A stretch of 64,000 nucleotides of DNA from Phycisphaerales bacterium (lineage in GTDB: Bacteria; Planctomycetota; Phycisphaerae; Phycisphaerales; UBA1924): assembly GCA_029260265.1 (NCBI GenBank), contig JAJDDO010000009.1, positions 1 to 64,000 on the forward strand, in the 5' to 3' direction. Within the stretch, counting starts at the first letter, position 1. Each line of letters begins with the position of its first letter. Below, piece after piece: positions 7,395 through 15,654 of the stretch. Position numbers and translations under genes: made by a program. The notes under the pieces are model-generated. The model did not search any database. It had not been told where the DNA came from and saw only the letters and a list, made by a program, of their open reading frames with translations.

Positions 7395-8881
7395 CACACC
7401 GACGAGTCATACACGACACACGGATTGCCCACGCTGGTGCCGCTGCGGACCTTGGGGGTCGCGCCCTCGTTGATCGGGCGGATGCGCCAGGTGCCGGGGA
7501 CCTTGAAGCCGTGCGAGTTGGAGGCAATCGCTTTGATCACTACATCGCGCTGGGCGGTGGCATCGGTGGTGCCGGACTGCGCGGTGTCGACCTCAAAGAG
7601 CGCGGTGCGGTCGATCCAGATGCTCCCGCCGTTGGGGTTGATCGCGAACGGGCGGAACTCGACGCGGAAGTGCGGGCCGGTGCCCTCGGCGTAGACGGGG
7701 CCGTAGTGGCTGATGGTTGCCTCGCGGAGTTCGTCAGCGGCACCGAGCGCGACGAGCTCGGTCTGGTACGGATCACAATCGCGGGTCTCGCCTGCAGGTG
7801 GAACGGTGATGCGTTGGTGGAAGTTGTAGGGGGATTCGCCGGTTGCTCCGTCGCCGAGTTCGGAAGAGAGGGCGGTGTAGTTGTGGGCGAGTGTGGTCGA
7901 TCCCACTTCTACATCACCGAGCCAGAGATCACCACCGTCTTGGGTGTTGATGGAGATCTGACCGAGGAGCCCGTCCGCAGGCAGGGACAAAACCGCCGAA
8001 GATGCGAACTCGCCGCCGATTTTGTAGACCGATGAAGTCAACATCGCGTTGTTCAAGGTGAGATCTACATCGAAGTCACCTCCGACATCGAGAGTTTCGA
8101 GGCTATTCATGGCCATGACTGATGCACCCGCAAAATCGCCATCTATGTCGATCAATCGTACATCAGGATTGCCTGCAATGCCTTCACTATTTGTTCCGAT
8201 TTTTCCGAAACAATCACCATAGACATAAATCCCATCAATCACCGTTTCCGCCCAGATCTCAACCGAGCTTAAGATTGAACCTTCAACCCAAATCGTGGTG
8301 ACAAGATTCGGGTTTTTATACACCAATGAACCTTTCACCATGTCCCCTTCGACATGCACAAAGGTAAGAGGATCATCATCGTTTTGAAACTCACCGATAA
8401 CCGCGTTCGCATACCAGTCACCTCCAATCTGAATACTCCTTACATTCGATGGATTGATATCACTCGCTGAGCCAGGCGCGCCTAGGTCGCCTGTTATATC
8501 AATGATCGAGATATCCATAATCGCTGGACGACCAAGTTCCACAGAAATTTCTTCAATCACAGCAATCGGTGTTCTTACGCTACTTAGCCCACTGATGTTG
8601 ACCACAATCTCCTGCCTATCACCGTTCAGCCCCGGTGAAGTGTTATATTCCATATGCAGGGACCTGATCTCATCATTATCCGACGCATCATCACTATACA
8701 ACCGAATAATTGGCTGAAAAGCTTCATTTGTTGAAGTTTTGAATATCGTGACAGACCAACTACCATCTCCATGTTGAACCATGCTTACATTTGCACCACC
8801 GTTCAGGTTCTGATATTGAATATCCGCGAGAGCTGGCGAACCAACCAACAGCATGGCACCAAAAGCGAGTAATCTTCTCAT
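7388..8881 (-). CDS. Secreted protein of unknown function, coupled to FGE-domain protein
   Basis: A 497-aa protein starting at ATG 8881 (MRRLLAFGAMLLVGSPALA, a clear signal peptide), preceded by gaggagaag. The longer frame from 8914 is rejected because the internal ATG has both the Shine-Dalgarno and the signal peptide. The mature part is rich in short beta strands with repeated IxxGDxxA or VxGD units (IQIGGDWYANA, VEGDMVKGS, IDGDFAGAS, VGGDFDVD), resembling beta-helical repeats. The last 150 residues contain PPAGETRDCDPY and an extended non-repeat region. There is no PEP-CTERM tail or dockerin. It overlaps the upstream FGE-domain gene by 4 bases (ATGA), so the two are made together. No family recognised. 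Confidence 0.65.
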   Translation of the reverse strand: MRRLLAFGAMLLVGSPALADIQYQNLNGGANVSMVQHGDGSWSVTIFKTSTNEAFQPIIRLYSDDASDNDEIRSLHMEYNTSPGLNGDRQEIVVNISGLSSVRTPIAVIEEISVELGRPAIMDISIIDITGDLGAPGSASDINPSNVRSIQIGGDWYANAVIGEFQNDDDPLTFVHVEGDMVKGSLVYKNPNLVTTIWVEGSILSSVEIWAETVIDGIYVYGDCFGKIGTNSEGIAGNPDVRLIDIDGDFAGASVMAMNSLETLDVGGDFDVDLTLNNAMLTSSVYKIGGEFASSAVLSLPADGLLGQISINTQDGGDLWLGDVEVGSTTLAHNYTALSSELGDGATGESPYNFHQRITVPPAGETRDCDPYQTELVALGAADELREATISHYGPVYAEGTGPHFRVEFRPFAINPNGGSIWIDRTALFEVDTAQSGTTDATAQRDVVIKAIASNSHGFKVPGTWRIRPINEGATPKVRSGTSVGNPCVVYDSSVWM

Positions 8882-9888
8882 CGTCTTCTCCTCATAAAAT
8901 ACATCCCTAAACATCCCAGAGCTGGGATCGTACCTGGCGAGGGCACCCGCGATACCAAACGGAGCCCCGTAATAGCGCCAGTTCGAACTGACAATGCATA
9001 ACCGTAACCAATCTGATCGCGTGAAAAGATATCCCCAAAACCCGTTTCACCAAAGAATGTACCTCCCGTGTACCGTATGCGTAAATCTGCTAACTCAGTA
9101 GGGCTCGACTCTGTCCATTCGGTTAATCCACCCGCTAGATCGAAAATGCCCCACGGGCTCTGGACATCGGGGAACGAGCCGACATCGAGTGGAAATCCAG
9201 AACTATGGACGCCCGAGTTGCGTTCGATGCCGGGCAATGATTCGAGGTCAGATCCGTTGGCAAAGCTCCAGTACCCGCCTTCACCGTTGTTCTTGCTTGG
9301 GTCCCAGTACGCGGCTTTCGTCCACTCATCAAGTGTCGGAATCCAGAAATCCGCGTCTGGGTTGTGCGCCGCCTGGTGGTTGCCGGTGCCGTCGGGGTTC
9401 TCCGTAAAGGTGGATGTGTCGTAGACACCCGACTCAAACGCCCATTGTTCATTGACCTTGCCGTTGTGGAGCCAGTTGACATACCGGGCCGCATATTCCC
9501 AGCTCATATCCGCCGGACGATTCGGTGATTCCCCCGGAAGGATCGACACTGAACCCGGCGTTGCGGAGATCGACGAACTCGTGAAGGCTGAAAACCCAGT
9601 TCCGGACCCGGTATTCGCAAAGTAATAGGGCTCATAGGCCTGGACGAACTCAAACCACTGCCCAACAGTCACTTCGGTCGTCGCCATGCGGTATTCGTAT
9701 CCAACTGAGCCAATATGGCGGCCGGTTTGGAACGGGACTTCACCGTCGATGGAGTGTCGATTGCCCGGATCGCCAACCGTGGTCCATTGATAGCCGTAGT
9801 CGGGCGGGGTGGTGCCGGCGTGGGCAACCCCAACGCATCCTGCCACGGCTCCCATTGTCCAGATTTGGATTTGTCTTCTACTCAGCAT
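8878..9888 (-). CDS. Secreted formylglycine-generating-enzyme/SUMF1-domain protein with PEP-CTERM-like tail
   Basis: About 336 aa from ATG 9888 (aaggaga upstream; a GTG three bases earlier is possible). A signal peptide runs to AHAG. The body is an FGE-sulfatase/SUMF1 fold: YEYRMATTEVTVGQWFEFV (start of the domain), RPADMSWEYAARYVNWL, FWIPTLDEWTKAAYWDPS, SPWGIFDLAGGLTEWT and the closing ITGLRLVSR. These are the conserved segments of the family. The catalytic Cys pair of true FGEs is not evident near the C-terminal motif, so it is probably a non-catalytic or lectin-like SUMF1 domain. The tail VPSP, hydrophobic, MRRRR is PEP-CTERM-like. It is coupled to the unknown secreted protein downstream. 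Confidence 0.8.
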   Translation of the reverse strand: MLSRRQIQIWTMGAVAGCVGVAHAGTTPPDYGYQWTTVGDPGNRHSIDGEVPFQTGRHIGSVGYEYRMATTEVTVGQWFEFVQAYEPYYFANTGSGTGFSAFTSSSISATPGSVSILPGESPNRPADMSWEYAARYVNWLHNGKVNEQWAFESGVYDTSTFTENPDGTGNHQAAHNPDADFWIPTLDEWTKAAYWDPSKNNGEGGYWSFANGSDLESLPGIERNSGVHSSGFPLDVGSFPDVQSPWGIFDLAGGLTEWTESSPTELADLRIRYTGGTFFGETGFGDIFSRDQIGYGYALSVRTGAITGLRLVSRVPSPGTIPALGCLGMYFMRRRR

Positions 9889-9978
9889 CACAATTCTCCT
9901 TACGCATCATTGTTATCCGATATTCTTTGGAATCACAGATTCTCAACAAAACCCGCCTGTTCAGGGCACTATCGGCGA

Positions 9979-10203
9979 TCAAGACTGACCCTGTGCAACA
10001 TAGGTTGTCCTGGCGTTCTTACCAATGCTCACCGCCTCCACCACCGCTGGCGTGATGCTTTTCGCAGGGCGTAGCCCGTCGAGCAAGGCTTCTAAATACT
10101 CCATCACATCGACCGACTTGGCATTGGCGATCAGGAGCGCACGCCGAAGTGCGCACCTCATCATCCATGCCTCCCACACGGCGAGGGTCGACTCCATCGC
10201 CAC
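9979..10203 (-). pseudogene. Short coding remnant containing the repeat-encoded peptide
   Basis: A 74-codon minus-strand frame (MAMESTLAVWEAWMM...YVAQGQS) whose central part is the conserved peptide also found at 7305-7394. The synonymous pattern between the copies argues that this was once protein-coding. It looks like the C-terminal end of a gene whose rest is missing. Function unknown. The remaining intergenic sequence 9892-10244 shows nothing else I can support. Confidence 0.35.
10021..10110. repeat. 90-bp direct repeat, copy 2
   Basis: Partner of 7305-7394, same orientation, about 90% identical. The two copies bracket the FGE-domain/unknown secreted gene pair. Confidence 0.75.
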
Positions 10204-10244
10204 TCGCTTGGTTGGCGTTCCTCATTCTTATGGGTTGTTCAGGG

Positions 10245-11489
10245 CTACTGCTTGGGCAACTCAAACCTGATCGATACCGTCGATGTCATCGGCGGATAAG
10301 GGATCATCAGACGCCAGGCGACGAACTCGCTGGGATCAAAGCCGCACCGATCAAACACAAGCTGCGTCAGCTCGGTGTACCTCGGGATCTGAGGCGATGC
10401 GAGCATCGGGTTGCGCCCCAATGGTTTGAGTGATTCACTAATCGGCAAGAGGAACCGACGATCACGGTGCTCATGCTCGTTAAGTTCACCCGAGGCACGC
10501 CCGTAGATCACGACTTCAGGCTGAATTTTCTCGGCGACGGATTGATGAACCACCAAGTCCATCACGAGCGTTTCGATCGGAAGGTTGATAAGACAGAGCA
10601 CCTCACCGAGTTCATTGTGCTCATCGCGGTACCTGCTGAGCGACGCGGCGTCCGTATATCCGTAGTAGGTACTGCACAGACCCGTCCGCCCGACCGGCCC
10701 GCCAACAAGCTCGTAGAGCAAACCAGATTTAATATCTTTCGAGATGATCTCCGGTTCAAGACCCGATGCAAACTCATTGAGCAAGTGCGGAGTTTGCGGA
10801 TCAAAGTTGTCTATCAGCGCGCTCATCCCAGCACGAGAAGCCGCGGAGCCATCGTCATTGAAATACCGGAATCGGAACAACGGCCATGCGCCATCCGTTC
10901 GCAATCGCTGCAGATCCGCGTACCCGCCAATCTGTGCATAATCGAGCAGGTCGGGGCGCTCGCGGTTGGGCGCAATAAAAGAGGTGTTCATACGAAGCCT
11001 TGCCTGCGCGCCCCAGATCCCGCTATTCCCGCGGAATGCAAGCTTGCGGCTTTTGACAAGACGATCCGCTCCGGAGAAGGCCATGCTGTCGAGCAACAAC
11101 CCGAGCGATTCTCGATCACCGGTGTGGATCTCGACCATGTTATCAAAGTCATCAAACGCATCACGGACCCTGCCCGCCAGCTTCTTTTCAACGCCAGCGC
11201 GTAGAAAAGCATCAACAGCGAGTTGCACCGCATTGGCACCGGGGATGCTTGATGCGACACGCTCGATTGCCTCTTCATTAATGATGCGCCCGAGTTTCCA
11301 TGTCAGCGTTTTATCAATCCCGAGCGTTCTCGCGGCGTCGCGTGGGCTCTCAGAATCGGCACCCGCAGATTGGTAAGACTCGATCAAAGCAGCGCGAAGC
11401 CGATGCACCGTGTCGGTGTAGTGGTCTTCGAAACAGGGTGGACCTGATCGGGCCGGCTTCATTTGGGATTTGTACGCGCTGGGGCTCAT
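10245..11489 (-). CDS. Uncharacterised cytoplasmic protein (414 aa)
   Basis: Start chosen at ATG 11489 (MSPSAYKSQMK), with ggagaa about 13 bases upstream. The frame is open to 11591, but that extension lacks a ribosome site. There is no signal peptide or membrane segment. Residues about 25-75 look helical and include DAARTLGIDKTLTWKLGRII, which could be a helix-turn-helix-like element. The C-terminal half contains LVVHQSVAEKIQPEVVIYGR and ends FDRCGFDPSEFVAWRLMIPYPPM. I recognise no family. It stands alone and divergently from the PEP-CTERM gene at 11683. A regulatory role is possible but not shown. Confidence 0.65.
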   Translation of the reverse strand: MSPSAYKSQMKPARSGPPCFEDHYTDTVHRLRAALIESYQSAGADSESPRDAARTLGIDKTLTWKLGRIINEEAIERVASSIPGANAVQLAVDAFLRAGVEKKLAGRVRDAFDDFDNMVEIHTGDRESLGLLLDSMAFSGADRLVKSRKLAFRGNSGIWGAQARLRMNTSFIAPNRERPDLLDYAQIGGYADLQRLRTDGAWPLFRFRYFNDDGSAASRAGMSALIDNFDPQTPHLLNEFASGLEPEIISKDIKSGLLYELVGGPVGRTGLCSTYYGYTDAASLSRYRDEHNELGEVLCLINLPIETLVMDLVVHQSVAEKIQPEVVIYGRASGELNEHEHRDRRFLLPISESLKPLGRNPMLASPQIPRYTELTQLVFDRCGFDPSEFVAWRLMIPYPPMTSTVSIRFELPKQ

Positions 11490-11682
11490 AAAGTCATCAT
11501 TCTCCGTTGAAAATTGAATATAGAGGATCGAGCCGCTCGGTGTATCAAGAAAATGGTGAATTTTCAAAAATGTCTCCAGAGACACTTGCACCGTGATTGC
11601 CGTTCCGATATCTTCCGGTTTCAGGCGTCATTCAGACCCTCCGATGCGGATTGGTCGCGACCTGTGACTTGAGAATAGAGAG

Positions 11683-12330
11683 ATGAGAATCATGAACAAG
11701 TCTTGGACTATCGAAGCGGCGATCATCGTCGCACTCATGGGCGCGGGCACGGCCGCCAACGCTGCTTACACAATCACCCAGGGCGCCTCCGGCACCACCT
11801 ATGGCACCACACTCGACTTTGATGAAGTCGGCGGTCCGATCGGGTCGGGTATTGCCAACAACGCATGGGCGGGCATCGGGCTTGCAGATATGGCTGCTGG
11901 CGATGGAAACAACTTTGTTGGTGACAACGCGGCAATCTTCAGTGCTCCTTGGATCGGCAGCGGTCTCTCGTTTTACGGCAACTTCGGTGTCTTCATGCAG
12001 TTTGACTCCGACCTGACCAACTTCAGCGGACAGTTCTGGGATCCCTCAGGAGCACCAAGCCCGTTCGGCGGCGGCATGAGCGTATTCGTCTTCGATGAAG
12101 GTGTACAAGTTGCCAGCCTCAGCGTCACGCCATCATGGGGCGGAGTAGGCGACGAGTGGATCGATATCTCTAGTTCCGGCGGCATGGTCTTCGATGAGAT
12201 CCGCGTCCTTGGGTTCGGCAACGACCCATCCACCTACATGGACAATGCTTCGTGGAACGGCGTCCCCACACCGAGCAGCATGGCGCTCCTCGGGCTTGGC
12301 GGGTTCGCAGCCACCCGCCGTCGGCGCTAA
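11683..12330 (+). CDS. PEP-CTERM-like sorting domain protein
   Basis: A 215-aa secreted protein: signal peptide MRIMNKSWTIEAAIIVALMGAGTAANA, then a Gly/Asp/Ser-rich beta-type domain (TTYGTTLDFDEVGG ... FVGDNAAIFSAPWIG ... MQFDSDLTNFSGQFWDPSG) of the kind seen in many PEP-CTERM proteins, ending GVPTPSSMALLGLGGFAATRRRR. The tail is a VPxP, transmembrane, Arg-cluster sorting signal for exosortase-like processing. Binding target unknown. An alternative start at the Met three codons downstream is possible. The short gap to the next gene contains a hairpin (12355-12382, one G-U pair). Confidence 0.8.
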   Translation: MRIMNKSWTIEAAIIVALMGAGTAANAAYTITQGASGTTYGTTLDFDEVGGPIGSGIANNAWAGIGLADMAAGDGNNFVGDNAAIFSAPWIGSGLSFYGNFGVFMQFDSDLTNFSGQFWDPSGAPSPFGGGMSVFVFDEGVQVASLSVTPSWGGVGDEWIDISSSGGMVFDEIRVLGFGNDPSTYMDNASWNGVPTPSSMALLGLGGFAATRRRR

Positions 12331-12428
12331 ACCGATCTCGATTCTAAAAACTCAGTGTGCGCCGCCGAGAGACGGCGTACACCCTTGGCACCCAGACCCT
12401 CAGCAACAACTCACCCCAGGAGACACCA

Positions 12429-13703
12429 ATGAAGCCTCAACTCGCACTCCTTTTGCTCGCTGCGGCGGGATCCCCGCTCTACGCCCAATCCATCGAGTTC
12501 GAAATTCTCCCTGGGATCTACCCGCTCGATATGTCCACAGACGGATCCGTCATCGTGGGCAATGACTTCAACTTCGAGACCGTCCGCTGGACCGCGGGGA
12601 CCGGCGTCGTCAACCTCGGACGCGGAACCCAGAGCCTCGGCATCGGCGCAGGATCACCCGACTGCTCGGATGACGGATCAGCGGTGAGTGCGACGATCAT
12701 CAACGCCGCGGGCACCCTCGGGACTCAGGGGCGTTGGACCGAAGCGACCGGATGGATCGACCTCATGCCCTCCGCACTCCCAGACGGAGGGATAATCGAT
12801 CAATCAACAGGCTCGGCCTGGGGCATCAGCGGCGACGGCGAACATGTCACCGGGCTCTACTGGCGCCCCGGCAATGGTGGGCCAGGAGGTGACGGGCTTG
12901 CACATGCCTCATTCAGTGGCCCAACCACCGGATCGGTCATTGACCTTGGCTCGTCAATGGCAGACAGCAGAGCGAACCACACCAACTATGACGGATCCGT
13001 CGTTGTGGGATGGGACACCGCCCACAGCTTTGGCTACTGGAGCCCAACAGTCTGGGAGAACGGCACGCTCACCCACCTCAACACCAACGAGGGTTGGGCA
13101 ATGGCCAACTACATCAACGCTGCCGGCGACATCATCGGGGGCGATACCTACAACGAAACATGGCAACGCTCTGACGCAACCATCTGGACACGCAACGGAG
13201 CAGGATGGACTGAGACCCTTCTTGGATCACTCCCGGGAACCGCCGCGCCTCACGGGCTTGCGACCGTCAACAGCATGACCCCAGATGGCTCGATCATCGT
13301 CGGATTCAATAAGTTCAGCAACACCGCCGCCGCAGCGGGATGGATCTGGAACGCCGACGATGGCATGGTCAATATCATCGACTGGATCACCGCACGCGGC
13401 GTGGTCATCCCCGAACACATGCTCATCGTCGATCTCACCTGCATCTCCGCAGACGGACGGACCATGGCCGGGATAGGAATCAACCTGATCAACGATCAAC
13501 CGCTCGGTTTCCGGATCACTCCAACCTGTGCCCCGGACCTTGCAGAGCCATTCGATGTGCTCAATCTTCAAGATGTGTTCGCCTACCTCGCGGCGTTCAA
13601 CGCATCGGACACCTCGGCTGACCTCGCGGCTCCGTTTGGAACGCTCAATCTCCAAGATGTCTTTGCTTATCTCGCATTGTTCAATGCGGGATGCTCAAAG
13701 TAA
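12429..13703 (+). CDS. Secreted HAF-repeat-like protein with GC-type dockerin tail
   Basis: A 424-aa protein from ATG 12429 (aggag 8 bases upstream; MKPQLALLLLAAAGSPLYAQS signal peptide). The 12357 start is rejected because it would bury the signal. The body has repeated DGSxxVGxx / GDGEHVTGLYW / DGSIIVGFN / ADGRTMAGIG units typical of HAF-type extracellular repeats, probably a beta-propeller. The C-terminus is a duplicated dockerin-like module (DLAEPFDVLNLQDVFAYLAAF, then DLAAPFGTLNLQDVFAYLALF) that begins after a Cys and ends NAGCSK. Expected to be exported and attached to a partner through the dockerin. Confidence 0.8.
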   Translation: MKPQLALLLLAAAGSPLYAQSIEFEILPGIYPLDMSTDGSVIVGNDFNFETVRWTAGTGVVNLGRGTQSLGIGAGSPDCSDDGSAVSATIINAAGTLGTQGRWTEATGWIDLMPSALPDGGIIDQSTGSAWGISGDGEHVTGLYWRPGNGGPGGDGLAHASFSGPTTGSVIDLGSSMADSRANHTNYDGSVVVGWDTAHSFGYWSPTVWENGTLTHLNTNEGWAMANYINAAGDIIGGDTYNETWQRSDATIWTRNGAGWTETLLGSLPGTAAPHGLATVNSMTPDGSIIVGFNKFSNTAAAAGWIWNADDGMVNIIDWITARGVVIPEHMLIVDLTCISADGRTMAGIGINLINDQPLGFRITPTCAPDLAEPFDVLNLQDVFAYLAAFNASDTSADLAAPFGTLNLQDVFAYLALFNAGCSK

Positions 13704-13738
13704 TACTCGCTTCTCTCCGGTCGGCAAACTCAACGGGG

Positions 13739-13768
13739 CACCTGCCGCAAATGCAACTGCGGCAGGTG
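13739..13768 (+). terminator. Hairpin terminator between convergent genes
   Basis: Perfect 10-bp stem (13739-13748 with 13759-13768) with a 10-base loop, followed by ggtctgtttcc. It separates the plus-strand dockerin gene from the 3' end of the minus-strand glycosyltransferase. Confidence 0.5.
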
Positions 13769-13782
13769 GTCTGTTTCCGTGA

Positions 13783-14715
13783 TCAGCCAGATCGGCTCAG
13801 CCTTCGCACCATCGTCTGTCGCAAGCGCATCCCGATCGAAGTCCGCAGGATCCGCTTGAGCACCGCACGGATCGGTCGGCACTTCCACAGTGCGCGAGCC
13901 ATTCGGTAGGCTCTCGAGCGTGATGGCCATGCAACGCCATCCGCATGGGTCACCTGACCAAGGTCCGCACTGATCGCCTCGCGATGACGACTCATGAAAA
14001 GCTTTGTGTTCTGGTCATCATGATCGAGGCGTCCCGGGGTCGAGCTTCCGAAGTGGACGATCCTGCTTGTTCCCACGACCCAGTTCTTCAACCCCGCGGC
14101 GCGTGCACGCAGGCACAGGTCGATGTCCTCATGCCCGTTTCGGTAGGATTCATCAAGCCCGCCGAGTTGCTGGTACCGATCTCGGCGGATCATCACACAT
14201 GCAGCCGTCACCGCCTGAAGCTCGCGAACAGCCCCGCTCGCTTCAAGATTTTCGGGCATCCCCTCATAGAGATGCGTCGGCATACGCCGATCATCAAAAA
14301 CCACACCGGCGTGATTAATCCTGCGCGTGCCCTTCTCACCGGGGAACAGTTGCACATTGCCCACCATGCACGCGTCATCATGCCGATCGAGCACCGCGAG
14401 CATCGGCTCGATCCATCCGTCAAGCAAGACCGTGTCATTGTTGAGCAGACAGAGCACCCGCCCGTTCGCCGATCGGGCCATCGCGTTATTGCTCTGTGCA
14501 TATGAACACCCCGCAGTGCCCTTGACCACACGAACACGCCCCGAGAGCGATGCGAGGTAATCCGCCGTGCCATCACGCGAGCCATTGTCCTGCACGATCA
14601 CTTCTGTACATAGATGCGCGGGCATGGTCGCAAACAGAGAGTCCAGACATTGAGATGTAAGCTTGAGCCGATCTTTGATGGGAATAAGGATTGACAGCTC
14701 GGGTTCGTTCTGCAT
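13783..14715 (-). CDS. Family 2 glycosyltransferase
   Basis: A 310-aa GT2 enzyme from ATG 14715 (gaggg upstream). It contains LSILIPIKDRLKLTSQCLDSL, VIVQDNGSRDGTADYL (nucleotide-binding DNGSxDGT), the CLLNNDTVLLDGW metal-site region (NND in place of DxD), CVMIRRDRYQQLGGLDE and HEDIDLCLRARAAGLKNW, all standard in rhamnosyl/galactosyl-type GT2 enzymes. It presumably transfers a sugar to a lipid-linked or surface glycan at the inner face of the membrane. It is divergent from the Wzm/Wzt operon with only 42 bp between starts, so both probably share a regulatory region. Confidence 0.88.
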   Translation of the reverse strand: MQNEPELSILIPIKDRLKLTSQCLDSLFATMPAHLCTEVIVQDNGSRDGTADYLASLSGRVRVVKGTAGCSYAQSNNAMARSANGRVLCLLNNDTVLLDGWIEPMLAVLDRHDDACMVGNVQLFPGEKGTRRINHAGVVFDDRRMPTHLYEGMPENLEASGAVRELQAVTAACVMIRRDRYQQLGGLDESYRNGHEDIDLCLRARAAGLKNWVVGTSRIVHFGSSTPGRLDHDDQNTKLFMSRHREAISADLGQVTHADGVAWPSRSRAYRMARALWKCRPIRAVLKRILRTSIGMRLRQTMVRRLSRSG

Positions 14716-14744
14716 CTTGCCCTCACCGCGCAAACTCGGTGAGG

Positions 14745-14750
14745 TATAAT
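14745..14750 (+). promoter_or_regulatory. Consensus -10 hexamer of the wzm operon
   Basis: A perfect TATAAT ends 7 bases before the wzm ATG at 14758, which would place the transcription start at or next to the initiation codon. No good -35 box is visible at 16-18 bp spacing. No Shine-Dalgarno is present. Confidence 0.4.
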
Positions 14751-14757
14751 AGGCGAT

Positions 14758-15654
14758 ATGACCGGTCTTTCCAGCCAACTCACCCAGCCGCCGGGCGTCT
14801 CACCGCCCATTGGCGGTTCTCGGTTCCCGCTTTCGCTGCTCGTTTTCTTGTGGGCGCCATTCGCGACCATGATTCATCGACGAGAACTGATCGTGAGCCT
14901 CGCCCGCAGACGGCTTGCGACGCGGTACAAGGGCTCACTTCTGGGACCATTCTGGGCTTTACTCGTCCCGCTGATTTTGCTAGGCGTTTATGTCTTTGTA
15001 TTCGGCATTGTGCTGCAAGCCAAATGGGGTATGAGCGAGGATGATGTCGGGTCCTATGCGGGCTTTGCGGTGCGCCTCTTTTCTGGGCTTCTTGTCTTCA
15101 ATCTCTTCCGCGAATGCCTGATCGGCTCGCCGAGGCTTGTGCGTTCCAACGCGGTGTTCGTCAAGCGGGTGGTTTTCCCGCTTGAAACCCTTCCGTGGGT
15201 CGTGTTCCTTGAGGCATGTGTCGGGCTTGTGCTCGGGCTGGTTGCCCTGGGCGGATTCGTGCTCTTTGTCGAGGGCACCCCGCCCGCTACGGCATTAATG
15301 ATCCCGATTCTCATCCTTCCGATCATCCCTGTGTGCATCGCCGTGCTTTATCTCGTTTCCGCTCTAGGCGTCTACCTCCGCGATACCGATCAAGTTGTCG
15401 GCGTTCTCGCCGGCGTGCTGATGTTCCTCTCTCCAATCTTCTACCCCATTGAGCGCGTCCCCGAGCCTTTCCGATCGGTCGTTCGCGCCAACCCGATGAC
15501 CGAGATCATCACCTGGGTCCGCGGCGCACTGTTCGAGGGAACCATGCCACCCTGGCACCATGTCGTGATCTACACCCTGATTGCATCCCTGCTCTGTGCA
15601 GTGAGCCACGCGGTATTCATGCGCGCCAAGCGGGGATTCGCCGATGTCCTCTGA
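14758..15654 (+). CDS. wzm: ABC-2 type polysaccharide export permease (Wzm-like)
   Basis: A 298-aa inner-membrane protein with about six transmembrane segments. The ABC-2/Wzm features are VSLARRRLATRYKGSLLGPFWALLVPL near the N-terminus (the RYK..LG..W motif), VKRVVFPLETLP and the C-terminal PIFYPIERVPEPFRSVVRANPMTEII. These are typical of Wzm/KpsM/TagG permeases exporting undecaprenyl-linked polysaccharide. It overlaps the ATPase gene by 11 bases, forming a two-gene exporter. An unusual 40-residue N-terminal extension with Pro/Gly-rich sequence precedes the core. Assignment to the O-antigen rather than the teichoic-type subfamily rests on the C-terminal Wzt domain of its partner. Confidence 0.88.
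   Translation: MTGLSSQLTQPPGVSPPIGGSRFPLSLLVFLWAPFATMIHRRELIVSLARRRLATRYKGSLLGPFWALLVPLILLGVYVFVFGIVLQAKWGMSEDDVGSYAGFAVRLFSGLLVFNLFRECLIGSPRLVRSNAVFVKRVVFPLETLPWVVFLEACVGLVLGLVALGGFVLFVEGTPPATALMIPILILPIIPVCIAVLYLVSALGVYLRDTDQVVGVLAGVLMFLSPIFYPIERVPEPFRSVVRANPMTEIITWVRGALFEGTMPPWHHVVIYTLIASLLCAVSHAVFMRAKRGFADVL

Noticed and set aside
10467..11204. 245-codon plus-strand frame opposite the 414-aa protein
   Set aside because: Shadow frame without ribosome site or motif.
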